A stretch of 64,000 nucleotides of DNA from positions 62,001-126,000 of the forward strand of contig NCSJ02000074.1 of assembly GCA_002812745.2 (NCBI GenBank). Reading direction: 5' to 3'. The notes under the pieces were generated by a model. The model did not search any database. It had not been told where the DNA came from and was given only the letters and a program-made list of their open reading frames with translations. Shown one piece after another: positions 32,511-44,651 of this stretch. Origin of the DNA: Scytalidium lignicola (lineage: Eukaryota > Ascomycota > Leotiomycetes). Position 1 is the stretch's first letter. The number at the start of each line of letters is the position of its first letter. Both the position numbers and the translations under genes were made by a program.

Positions 32511-35500
32511 GGCGGGCTGCGGCTAGCTACATGATCTGGGTCGGTGGGTATATATATTATCTTGCTGGTATGGTTTGGGTATCACAGGAGATGTGTCGAG
32601 GTGGGGACCAGGAGCAGGAGCAGTAGCAGTAGAAAAGGAAAAGAAGAGCATGGAGGAGGTGGAGGAGGTGGATATGGATGGATGCAGGACGTTTTTGGAG
32701 CAGCCGAATTGGATCCTGTCGGCCTGTTGCTGGTGGACGCAACCCCCCTTTCCCTTCTTTCCCTTATCGTGGTGGCTTCGTCGAGCAAGAGATAAACCCA
32801 CCCCCCCGCAAATTCGGCAACGACCGACTGGCTCGGATCACGTGCAGCCAGAAGTCCAGCTACCCGTGCTACTGTCCTTGTTCAACACAAGAAAAAGCAA
32901 ATGTGCAGCGTGTAGCGTGCCCGTTACTGATTGTCTGGGCGAAAGCCGCGGGATGATAGCCAATGGAGGGGCTGGGGGTAGCTTTTGGAGGGGGTTCTAG
33001 AAGGTGCTATAGGTTGTTGTTGTTCTCCTCCACAGCCCTGGCTCAACGAGGGTTACATGCAGCTACGAGCTGGTTTCAGGGGTTGTTGTTGGTGGTGGTC
33101 AGAAACGAAAAACGAAAGAAAAAAGAAGGATTCCAGGCAGGCATCCCTTCAGTACGGTGAGACAAGAGGCTGATTTCTGCGGCCGGGGATCTCGCTGAAA
33201 TCCTCGGAAGACGAGTCCTAGAATCTGGCCGACCACTCGGGATATTAGGGGAGATTTCCCTCCTTCTTCTTTCGAGCTTCTAGCTCTGCTGCCACGGATG
33301 CCGTACAGAATCGGCTCCCGTGGACTCCACCGTCCATCTAAATCAAGCATACATCCGGAAATATAAGGGAGAAGAGCAGCCTGGCGTCTGACGTGGGGGA
33401 GAGCTGAGTCTGCCAATATGGAGTAATCCATCTGGAGAAGGTGGATAGAGAGATAGACAGGCACGACAGGATAATGAACAACACGCACGATACGGTAGAC
33501 TTGCGGGGCGATTTCCCCTTTCCCTGGTCGTGCTCATCGCTACAGATTTGGAGCCAACTGCATATCTCTCTCTCTGCTCTACCAGGGTAATCCATCGCGC
33601 ATGCTTTACAGTACTTATTTTCCGAGCTGTCTTCCTGCCTTCTCCTGCCTTCTCGCAGTCTCCTGGCTCGGTGTTGACAAGTCTTCGCGGCACGTGGGTT
33701 ACTTCGGGCTTGTTTGGCCCGACGAGCATGGAGGCTTCTCCTTGTGCTTTCTGGAACAAATGTGTGTTGTCCGAATAACGTTCTGCTTGTACAGTATTGT
33801 ACGACCGTGTTTCCTGCTTCTATTCGTTCGCCATGAGGTCCGTCTCCCCGACATGGCCGTCCAGGGTCCCCCCTTCTTGAGGATCTTCGGGGCTTCCGGC
33901 ATGGCAGATTTCAAAGGGGTCTGAGAGCCGTGGGATCAATATGGATATGCCGTCAGCACCATAATAATAATACACGTGTACGGATGGCTCTTTCTGTACA
34001 CGTCCGACGCTTGCGTGAGATTGGAAACGATCCTTGTTTCTGGACGGGCGGCAGTCTTGAAGTGAAAGCTTGGAGCCGCGATAAGTACTGTTACTTACAG
34101 TTTATTCTTATTCTCGTATGGTAGCACCGCGCCCCGTGACAGCTTGTGCCTGTTGACGCCATGGCCCCGGGTAGCTGCATGACGCCTGTCACCGAGGAGA
34201 ATGGCCAACGGTTTCCGCCCTGGGCAGTTAAAAAAGGAGGGAAAAAAAGGAGGGAGAGATTCTGATTGGAGTGCTTCAAGAACCACGAGACATATCCAAG
34301 CACCCGGTCAGCATTAATCAAAGTGCCGTAATACAGTATTGTATTGACTTCGCGATATTGATTGATTAGTGAATTAATTAACACCCATGGGAATCGACGG
34401 GACAAAGGATGGAAACCCCTCGGATTCTCTGCCCTCGCCTTCTGCCCGAAGATATTCAATATCTGAACCCATGCCTGACTATATTTGCAGTCTGATGAGG
34501 AGTAACTAAAAGATTATTTTGTCTACAAGGACTTTATATATAGTTAATTATTTGTTAGGCTATCCGTTCTTCTGACACAAAGCTTACGAGATAGGGAAAA
34601 ATTATAAAGTTACTCAAAAATTAAAATAAAATAAAAAATCGCCATCCTTCTGATTTACTCCAACAATAAGGAGCTTGTGCAAGGGTTATGAAGGAGCCCC
34701 CAATGCGATTGCCGCACCCATAATGGGTGGTGATTTTTGCCCACATAGAAATTGAAATCAGACAGGTTGAGCAACAAGCAACTACGCCAAGTTCCTCTTT
34801 TTTTGCTAACAAGCCACTATTTAAAGTTATATCTACCATAAAATCGCAAAGTCAGGTGATACACGCAAAATTCTTAACGCCTTACTCATATAGTATTATA
34901 AAACGGATTGAAGATTTCACAAGACTCACAAGTGTCACGATCCTGGCTACCGGCTTAGCTCATGAGGGCGTATGCCCAGTAGGTTGAGGTATGTATTGCG
35001 AGATACAAAAGCCACTTCGTGAGGTCTTATAGAATAAATGGCGATGTTATTTCAATGAAGTTGAGCATGAGGCTCCGATTTAGGATGAACTGGCTACTTA
35101 TATAGACGTATGAAATAGTTCTGAACCTTTGGTCAGGTCGGAGTGTTTGGGTCAGGTGACCTAACCCCTGCGGGTCAGTAGTCTCGTTGAAGCCGGAGCA
35201 AGAGTGAGAGAGAGCATTGTAAAAAGCGATGAAAAGCTGTCACATTTATATCCATCGATCACTTTTGATTTGCGAGGCCATGTTGTTTGTTCTCTGCAGC
35301 TAAGAAGAGTCCAACCCGGTTTTGCATTGCCCATCGCCAATGAAATGGACGTAATGGAGGTGGTGGGCAACACGAATGGGCTGCGACCGCATGAAAAAAA
35401 CCTGGAGTCGACCGCGGCCCACTCAGCCGCCAGCAGCCGTGTCCCCCTCTCCTCATCCGTCATAGACCAGTGAGGCACCGCGACGCGCACTTGGAGATCA

Positions 35501-36801
35501 TGCAAGGCTGAGATCGGCACCGAAAAAAATTGGGAAGGCTACGAAAAAAAAGTCTCTGGGGCCGTAGGTCGGTGTGTTTGCGGTGCCAACAGATCCATCA
35601 TGATGGCGTTGATGATGTTGATGTTGATGGTGGCGTTGATGCCAGAGCGGAAGTCCATGGACGTAGGAACACCCTGGTGCACTCTTCGCTGGCGAACTTC
35701 GGCGACCATCCGCCATGACTCGGACACCCTTTTGCGCCAATGACCGTGCTATGGAATCGCAGTTGATGTGCTGGCAACGCCTCGCACCTGGTGATGGCAC
35801 GAGGGCATGCTTGGATGGAAGATATGCCTGGTTTGAGCATGAATGATGCTGATGCTGGACGTCGTGGATGCTTCCCTTTGACAAAGCCGCTACGATGCGC
35901 GTGTGGACGAAGACAAAGAATTTCTTCGCCGGCCTGGGCTAGCGAGACTGCCTTCTAGGGATGCAAGAGCGACATGCGGTGTGTAGTGGTTGATGTGTTT
36001 CATTGTGTTTTATTATCCAGTGTGTGATGCCCAGGTCTGGTCATCGCAACCCAGCCGTCAACACTGGTGGTTTGTTCGTCGTTTGGATGTTCACCGTCGT
36101 CACTCACACACACACATCCGACAACATCAACACACCATCACCAACCTCCTCCACACTGCAGCAACCAGAGTCCACCACCCTATATCAACCTTTCCTTTTC
36201 GGCAGCGGATTCCCATGTGGGCAATAATAATCACGAACGTGCATCGCAGCGTCAATTGCTGACCGGTCGACGCCGTTGTGTCTTTCTGCCTTGTGCCTTT
36301 CGATGCCTGGCGCTGGCTGGAAAAGGCAAGCACGTCTTATCGCGTGCTTCCCGAAAACGGCATTTCGATCACGACGTCTTAGGGTTGGATCACACAATTA
36401 AACTTCCTCTTTCTGTCCCCTTCTGCCCCCCTCCCAGTCTCTTCCGTCAGCTTCGCCGCACACGACCGCGAATACCACTGCAAGTTCTCCATATTAACCA
36501 TTTTGACACCGCCTTTTCTTTCCTTTTCACCACCTTCATTTTTCCTTTCTCCTGCTCTGTCTTCATTCTTTGCAAGAGTTCAACTTTGCTCGTCCTTCAG
36601 CGCACTTCAGCCTTCTCCTCAGATCCCCATTACTCCTACACACGAACCTAGAACACACATACATATATACACACACAACACACACACTCCTCCAACAACA
36701 CTCACAAAAAACTCTTTAACAGCCACAAACCAGCCAGCCTCCACTGTAGAAACCCCCCCACACTACATTTCACATCACACACCGTTACATCTGCAGCAGC
36801 C
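32511..36801. promoter_or_regulatory. Long divergent upstream region, Zn2Cys6 gene / sulfatase gene
   Basis: 4.3 kb without a supported gene. 32.5-34.3 kb is GC-balanced and contains TACAGTA copies (33607, 33790, 34332) and CACGTG cores (32836, 33692, 33971). About 34.49-35.16 kb is AT-rich and looks like a worn repeat (TGTCACG at 34935, palindrome-like GGTCAGGTGACCT at 35150). A GAT/GTT-rich simple repeat lies at 35600..35640. The last 300 bp is pyrimidine-rich, as expected of the sulfatase leader. Confidence 0.5.
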
Positions 36802-38675
36802 ATGGCGCCCGATCTCAACACCCTCAACAGCAGCAGCGACGACGGGGCACTGCCAGTCCGCACCTCACCGGCCCCCAAGCCCAACATCCTCTACATCATG
36901 GCTGACCAGCTCGCCGCCCCGCTGCTCAAGATGCACAACCCAGCTTCCCAGATCAAGACACCTAATCTCGACCGCCTGGCTGCCAATGCCGTCATCTTCG
37001 ACAGCGCCTACTGCCCCTCGCCACTCTGCGCGCCGTCCCGTATGTCCATGGTGACGGGCCAGCTGCCCACCAAGATCGGCTCCTACGACAATGCCTGCAG
37101 CATCGAACCCTCCGTCCCGACGTATGCACACTACCTGCGCGCCGCAGGCTACGAGACCACCTTGGCAGGCAAGATGCACTTCATTGGTGACCAGCTGCAC
37201 GGCTACGAGAGCAGGCTGACAAGCGACATCTACCCTGCAGATTACGGCTGGGTGGTGAACTGGGAGGAACCAGACACGCGATTGGAGTGGTATCACAATG
37301 CGAGCAGTATCGAGCAGGCAGGTCCCTGTGTGAGGAGCAATCAGCTGGATTACGATGAGGAGGTCATGTACAGGTCGAAGCAGTTCCTCTACGATTATGT
37401 CAGGAAGGGACCACAGACGAGGCCATTCTGCATGACGGTAAGAAGAACTTCTCTTTTCTTCACCTCATTTTTATTATTCTATTTTAGTGGTTTGGTGGCT
37501 TGGTGGTTTGGAGCGATCGAGATACTTCAATTGTGTGAAAATTGAAGCTAACAGTTTTGGCGTAGGTTTCTCTGACACATCCACACGATCCATATACTAT
37601 AGAGAAGAAATACTGGGATTTGTATGAAGGCGTCGATATTGATCTTCCCAAGGTTACTATCCCAAAGGAGCAGCAGGATTCACATAGCAAACGATTGCTG
37701 AAAGTCTGCGATCTTTGGGATAAGGAATTTACCCCAGATCAGGTCAAGAGAGCCCGCAGAGCCTACTATGGAGCAGTGAGCTATGTTGATGATTGCATTG
37801 GAAAGCTTCTGGACGTGCTCAAGGATTGCCGACTTGACGACAACACCATTATCCTCTTCAGTGGTGATCATGGCGATATGTTGGGGGAAAGAGGCCTCTG
37901 GTATATATATCCAACTTTTACGCTATTCCCCCGTTTTTACTTGATTTTTAGTATTAACCACTTGTCTAGGTATAAGATGTCTTACTTCGAGAACTCGGTG
38001 CGTGTACCTCTTCTCGTTCACCATCCTAAAGCCTTCAAGCCCCATAGGGTTTCGGCAAATGTGTCAACTCTTGACATTCTTCCCACCTTGGTCGATCTTG
38101 CTGGAACCAAACTCTGGCCACGCCTCCCAATGGACGGCTCCTCTCTCCTTCCGCACTTGCAGAATGTCCCGGGAGGAAGTGACACTGTTTTTGCCGAGTA
38201 TTGTGGTGAGGGTACCGTTGCACCGATGATGATGATCCGCCGTGGACCCTGGAAGTTTACCATCTGTCCTGCCGACAAACCCCAACTCTTTAACCTTGCA
38301 AACGATCCAGCAGAACTGCACAATCTTGCCACTCTTCCGGTCAATGACCCATTAGTTACACCTGAGGTGACCAAAGTCCTCGAAGCCTTCCATGCCGAAG
38401 CAGCTGCGAAGTGGGACTTTGACCGCATCACCGAGGATGTGCTGTTATCTCAGCGTGAGAGGCGATTAGTCTGGAGTGCCCTCAGGGTTGGCAAATTCAC
38501 CAGCTGGGATCACAACCCAGAGGATGATGGACGCAAGAAGTACATCCGGTCAAACATCCCGCTCGATGACCTAGAACTCATGGCTCGGTACCCACCGGTT
38601 GATACCCAGGGAAGAGAATTCAACTCCAAGCTCATTGGTAGTATTACACATCAAGCTGGTAGTCATGAGGAGTAA
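36802..38675 (+). CDS. Sulfatase of the choline-sulfatase type, three exons
   Basis: Type I sulfatase, most like choline-sulfatases that release choline and sulfate from choline-O-sulfate, a fungal sulfur and osmolyte store. Exons 36802..37437, 37566..37900 and 37970..38675 give 558 aa. Metal-site start NILYIMADQ near residue 28. The catalytic signature CAPSRMSMVTG carries the formylglycine-precursor Cys76; KMHFIGDQLHGYE, HPHDPY and GDHGDMLGERGLW follow, all typical of the family. Intron 2 (69 nt) is in frame and stop-free; splicing yields GLW-YKMSYFE. The C-terminal extension with VWSALRVGKFTSWDHNP is characteristic of choline-sulfatases. No signal peptide, so cytosolic. Substrate is inferred from family resemblance. 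Confidence 0.9.
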
Positions 38676-40485
38676 GAGATGTCTCTTATTTTCTTAAAGT
38701 TTTTTTTTTCCTTTTCATCNTTTTTTACTGATGGAAACACCTTCTTACTTCCATTCGGTTTTGACGATCGAGGCTATTTCGGATATTGGGAAGGGCTATC
38801 AGGTCGAGGCGCTCGGTGGCAGGGAGTAATTAAGTTACGATTTTTATGAGCATGTTTCATGATTTCATGAAGACCTGGAAATGGATATATCAATGGGTGA
38901 ATGATACCGCCTACAAATATCATGGATATGCTCATATCTCTGAATGGTGAGTTTGTTAATTTTGGGCTTAGTTCGGCTTGGTCATCAGTATGATGAATTA
39001 GCATATCTTCGTCCTTTGCGTCCATTCATACACTTCTTTAGGCTATTTTTATTTGCAGTTTATTAGCGTTGGTGTTTCGTTTTAGCGAGCATTGTAATTG
39101 AGCCTTTACTTCCTTCTCTCCATTCATCTTGACCTATCTGCTTTCTCTACTGCTGGGCCTTCTATTTCTCCCTTTTTTGCACTGAATTTGTTGAACTGCG
39201 TTTTTCTTTGCTTAAGCAAAAGTGACGCAAGAAAGGGAGACAAATGATAAATAGATGGGACGGGGATTTTGTTCATATACCTCAGGGTTCGATCCTTTCC
39301 CTCTGTGCTTATGGAGTTGGATAGGTGTGTAGATAGTTTGGTAGATTGAGACTGAGAAAATTTTACAATTTGAAAATATACTGAAAAAGGACTGGAAGAT
39401 TGTTTAGTTGCATTTTTCTATGCTATATATGATCGTCGCATATTTTATCATCTATCATTAATCATCATGTATTTTGATTTATGGATGTTGCTTATGCTTT
39501 ACTGAGTCTCGGCAGAAGGGGTATACACAACACGGATCAGATAACAGGATCAGGAAAGACTATTGATGAGTATAAACAGTATTACAAGTATGCATTAATT
39601 AAAAGTATCGGTTTTTGATTTTGAAAGATGAAGAAGAAGAAAAAAACACCCAAAACACCGCCACTTTCTGCTTTCCCCCTTGACCCCTCCCTTTTCCTAC
39701 CATCCCTATCCTAACCACCGTTTTTCGACCTCCAACTGTAAAAAAGTCCAAAAAGTTTTAAATTTAAAGTTCAAGACACCAAATCCCGATTCAATCCAAT
39801 CCAAATCCGAATCCGAAAGTTGGCACACAATTCATATCAATTCCTAAAACTCGTACACCGAAAAAAAAAACGCATTTTCCAATCCCAACCGGGAAATTAG
39901 AAAGAGGCTTTTTTCCATTCATTCTTTTTTTTGTAACAAAAAAAAAGAGGATACTTCCCTCCTATAATTATGTCATGAGGATTTTCTCAGAGCGGGGGGG
40001 TTTTGTTTTTTCCATGGTTGCNAAAAAAAAGATATCGGCGTGTGGACGAATGAAATCTTCTGATGATATGTTGGACCGAAAGAAAACAATGACAGCTAAA
40101 ATCCCTAATACCGACCCCCCCGTTCATGTTCATGGTGAAATGTATCCTCATATCCCTTAACAAACAAAATGTGCCCATAATCCCATATGTCCCGTGTCCC
40201 ATGCTCATGTTCATGTCTCCTTGAACTTTGGTATAAAAGAAAGAAAGAAAAAGGTGGTGCGAGAGGGGAATCATAGAACGCCGAGTCGCCTGCCAATCGT
40301 GGCCAAGAAAACGAGAAGCAACAGAAGCAAGAACGGAAACTTAATTCCGGCCCTCCAAGTCATCAGTGTCCTTTTGTAGGTGGAAAAAATAGTTAATCCA
40401 TCAAAAATATCAACAATGCAGCAATTCTGTATGTGTGTGTATCTGTGTGTATGGGTGTGTATGGGTGTGCAAGAGAGAGGTAAGA
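38676..40485. other. Convergent 3' intergenic region
   Basis: 1.8 kb, T/A-rich, with undetermined bases at 38720 and 40022 beside homopolymers. No exon or structured RNA recognised. Confidence 0.6.
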
Positions 40486-43400
40486 CTACATCCCCTCCTC
40501 CATCAATGCCTCCCGGCCAAGCTCCCGCAGATTGCCCAGCAAATCTTGCAGGTACTTCATCGGCACGGGCTTTGTGAGGAATAGATCGATACCGGCGCTA
40601 AAGGCCTCCTGTCTTGCGCTCATCGAAGCCGCACCCGTGAGCGCTATTATGGCTGCGGCTGGGTAGTTATTATCGAGCTCTAATTTTCGGATATTGCGTG
40701 CTGAGGTTATACCGTCCATGACTGGCATTGATATATCTGAAAAAAGTGGTGGCATTAGCTTTGGCTTTTGATTATTAGAAAGTTTATAGAGAAGTAAGAC
40801 TTACCCATGAGAATAATATCGAACTGGCCATTGGCATTCTTATATGAGTTGAGCGCCTCTAAGCCATTCATTGCGGTCACATGGTCGATCTTCAGCTTTT
40901 TCATATAGATAACTAGCAGTTTCAGATTTATCTCATTATCCTCCACCAGAAGCGCCCTTCGTATCTGATGCTTATCTGTCGGCACGATAGGCTCGTTAGG
41001 AGGCTGTGGAGTAAGCTCTCGATCAAGCTCAGCCGGATTCGGTACTGCTTGGACAGGATCAGTTATACCATTAGCTATACCATTGGACTTGACCTCTCCC
41101 TCGGCGTGAGAGTCGACAGCCACCTGCGAACAACATTCAATTGCGCAACTGATTTGCACACGCTTCTTCGAAGGGAAGTGAAGTGTGGGATCGATGTGTT
41201 TGGCGGAGTCTAAATCGTAGGTCTGTTCTCGTATAGGGAGTTGCGAGACTGTCTGTGCAAACTTTTCACAAAAGACTTCTTGAAGAGCTGCGCCTAGCTT
41301 ATGAGGGCCGTAGGGCTGTTGTAGGAATCTGACATGGAGTCTGTTGCGTGTGGTGAAATTGCTTTCGCCGCATGAGTTTGAGCCACCAAGAATAAGCATC
41401 GCCGAAGGTTCTTTGTTCTGAACTTGTCGTTTCTGACTGAATGCTAGAATACTTTCTATCAAGCTTCCCTCCTTTGGAAGACGTGATTCTACAACAACGT
41501 ACACTGATGCTTCCGGAAGAGCCACAAGGTTTGGAGCCGTGATGATTTCCATTCCGAACCAGTCATGGAAAAGCCCTTGCATGGAAGATTTCAGATGAAT
41601 TATGGCTTGGTCCTCAGCCGACAGTATACCTGTTGGCTCCTCCCCGAGCTTAGGAAGGAGGTCGAATGCAACCAAACATGCCTTCTTCCCGGTTGTCTTC
41701 TCACGTATATCTGTCAATATAGATAGATTCTCTGGTACTCTCGATGATCTAGATGGTCTGAGTGGTTTGAGTGGTAGCGATACTCGTACTTCAGTCCCCG
41801 TCCCTCGCTCACTAGTGATCTGAATAGTACCACCGATGTCGTAAATGATCTGCTTCACGATGCTCAGGCCAAGACCTGTCCCGGAAGTCAGGCTATCCTC
41901 TTGCATGAATGGCGTGTATAGATGGTGCTTGAGGAATTCCTTCGATATCCCCTTTCCAGAATCAGTGAGCGTTATCGTGACATTTGATTGAGGTTCGCCG
42001 TGTCTCGAAGTAAGGTCATTTTGTACGCCTAGTTCGAGTCGAACGAAACCCGAGTCTGTGTATTTCAGCGCGTTGCTGACAATATTCATCAAGATTCTTC
42101 GCCACGCGCCAGCATCTACCTCGAAATTCCAGTTTGGACGCCATTGAATATCCATTATAACCTGAACGGGTGGATATTCTGGGACTATAACCGAGCCGTT
42201 GGAAGGAGAATGCTTGTGAGGACCTCGCACATGAGGGTAACGCTTGCTCATACTGGTACCAGCATAAACGCTGTCCACAACCTCCTCGCTGATGGTACAT
42301 AGGTCTTCTACGTCTTCCAACGATTGGACAACACTCCCTCTACGGTCTAACCTATCTTTTGACCCTTTCTCTGACCTTCTCTTCCGCCTCTTCGTTTTAT
42401 GGTGTTTCACCTTTTTATTAACCTTTGAGAAATCAAGAACATGGTTTATCGTATCCAACAGCGTCTTCCCACATGAATGGATAGTGTTGACCATATCAAT
42501 TTGCATTGTACTCATATCCGTATCCTGTAAGAATTCCACGCTTCCTAGAATTCCATGCAAAGGTGATCGAAGCTCGTGGCTAATTGAGGAGATGAAGTCA
42601 GTCTTCATCTGTGATATGGCGAGGTTACTGAGTCGGGCAGCTTCCGCCATAACGGTGTTTCCGAATGAGGCCATATAGGTCAGATCTTCCAGTGGACAGA
42701 GGACTCGATATGGTGCAACGGACCATGTAAAAGCTCCAGCAAACCATCTTTCCTTTGCGCTATCCCATAAAGGGAAGAAAGCTACACTGCGTGCTCCTGG
42801 GAATGCCGCTTGCACAGCTTTGAATTCTGCCTCTCTTGACATCCTTCTCTCCTTACTCTTTTCAGATGAGTGTGACTCGATTGAATTTCGTTTCTCCGAT
42901 GATATATTAGCATTGCTCGAGGCTACCTGGTCAGAATCACTTGATGAAAATTGCCCTTCCTTGTCAAATGACATAATTTTTCCATGAGGATATTTCTTCA
43001 GGAATCGACGAAGCAAATTCTCCGGAAAGGATAGCATATTCTCTGATGGCTCGTGGGAGTTGACACTGGATCGAGTTCGAGTCGAAAACCCCAGCACGTT
43101 ACAACACTTTTCTGGCTCCTTTTGCAGATGACCATCTATGCGAGATACAGCCTCAACCGGCCGAGTGCCATTAAGATCATCCCCAGAAAGAGCATCAATG
43201 TTAGGGGTTCTATTCTCATCATCACTACTCGAAGGCCCTCCGGAGGACCCGTCCAACTTAAATGCTGGCGGTGCATTCTCGCTCGTTTGCGCACCGCCAC
43301 CAAAGGAACCGATACTGGCATCGAAATAGACGCATCCCTCTAATACCGCAGCCTCACGTATGAGGTTGCTAGCTCTGGCGAAAGCCTTCTTCACATCAGA

Positions 43401-44651
43401 AGTCAAGAGCGCCTCTTGCAACCTCTTCCCCTGAGCAGAATCTGGAGCAGAATCTGGAGGCGTCGAAAGGATTGGTTCCGAGTCCATGACTGCGTCTGGA
43501 AGCGGAGTAATTGGTGGTTGCAAGTCTTCAGTAGTGATATCGGTATTTGATTCCCAAGCTTCCGAAGATGTTTTAGCCTCCCCAGTGCTGTCTGTGATAC
43601 TGGTGGATGAGTGAAAGCTTACTCCACGAGGCATCGGCCGTTTGCTGTTCATCGTCGCCACCACTGGTGAGTGGCGCCTGTTCGCATCTCTTTCATACAA
43701 ATCCTGAATTCCTTGCACTGCGAATCCATTGGGCGGTTCCTGGACCCCAAAAAGCTGGTCGGCATGATCATCAGCAGTGCGGCCATCCTTTAGAATGTTT
43801 TTGACGACAGAATCCTGGACCCTATGCCCTCCACTCAACCACCACTCTCGCAGGGTTGACTTGCCCTCAACGAATAGGCCCATAGCTTTTATCATTCTCT
43901 CTGAACGATCTTGCATCCGGCGGACTCTTTCACTATCTAGATGCTCCATCACAGTAATCGCCATATTAGAGAGCCAATCGATATCTTTGGGGCATGTGCA
44001 GTCCCGGGGCTTATCATCAACAATCATATAAGTTCCAATGACGATATTGCTTGAAGTTCGCAAGGGAAATACGGCCAGGAATCGAACAAAGGGTTCATTT
44101 ACAATGACCGGATGCCCAGCATAGCGTTCATCAGTTCTGACATCATTGACGATAAGATATGGCGGGACTTGACCACTGCTATCCTTGGTACAGAGTAATT
44201 CGACGTTTCTTTGAGCCAAACCCATCTCCTTCTCTCCAATTGTGGGCCAATTATTGCCGTCTGGATCTTCACTGCGACCGTCGTCCAGCACCGACCGGGT
44301 CTTGCCTACAATGGAGAGAATCCATTCTCGGTTCCTGGCTGTGAGATTGACAACTCCCCGTTGCGCATTCAATCGTATGACCCCCAATTGAGTAAATGCT
44401 GTGAGAGCCGGATCATGGAAGAGGGGCCGGGTATGGAAAGCGATATCTGGGGGTTGGTAGTATCTAGAGCGCACAAGATCAGTAATGTAATCATCAAAAC
44501 CATGATTAACTGGCGGAATGGATCCGCCCGAAGGAGTATCCATAGCCATGTGACTGATTTTCGAGAATTTCTTATTTCTCCATCGAAGTATATCGAAAAT
44601 ATCCTACCTGAAGACCTCGCGCTCACGGGCTGTTTCTGAAGCTTTTGCCAT
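40486..44651 (-). CDS. Hybrid sensor histidine kinase (GAF-HisKA-HATPase-REC), three exons
   Basis: Fungal hybrid kinase feeding a phosphorelay (via Ypd1-type HPt). Exons 44608..44651, 40805..44553 and 40486..40736 encode 1347 aa. The short first exon (MAKASETAREREVF) is joined by a 54-nt intron; the frame upstream of 44549 is otherwise blocked. A GAF-like sensory region lies around 60-215 (LTAFTQLGVIRLNAQRG, VNEPFVRFLAVFPL) and a second around 395-650. HisKA: SHELRSPLHG with phospho-acceptor His674. HATPase: N-box NALKYTDSG (Asn842), LTDSGKGIS and GTGLGLSIV. The C-terminal receiver has LVEDNEIN, phospho-acceptor Asp1265 in LMDISMPVMDG, ALTG and LTKP. A degenerate receiver-like segment lies between ATPase and REC. 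No membrane segments, so cytosolic. Stimulus unknown. Confidence 0.94.

Noticed and set aside
35161..36333. Several overlapping ORFs before the sulfatase gene
   Set aside because: Mutually overlapping on both strands, histidine/aspartate runs come from GAT/CAC simple repeats, no motif.
39260..39310. tRNA B-box-like GGTTCGATCC
   Set aside because: No A box at the right distance and no cloverleaf could be folded.
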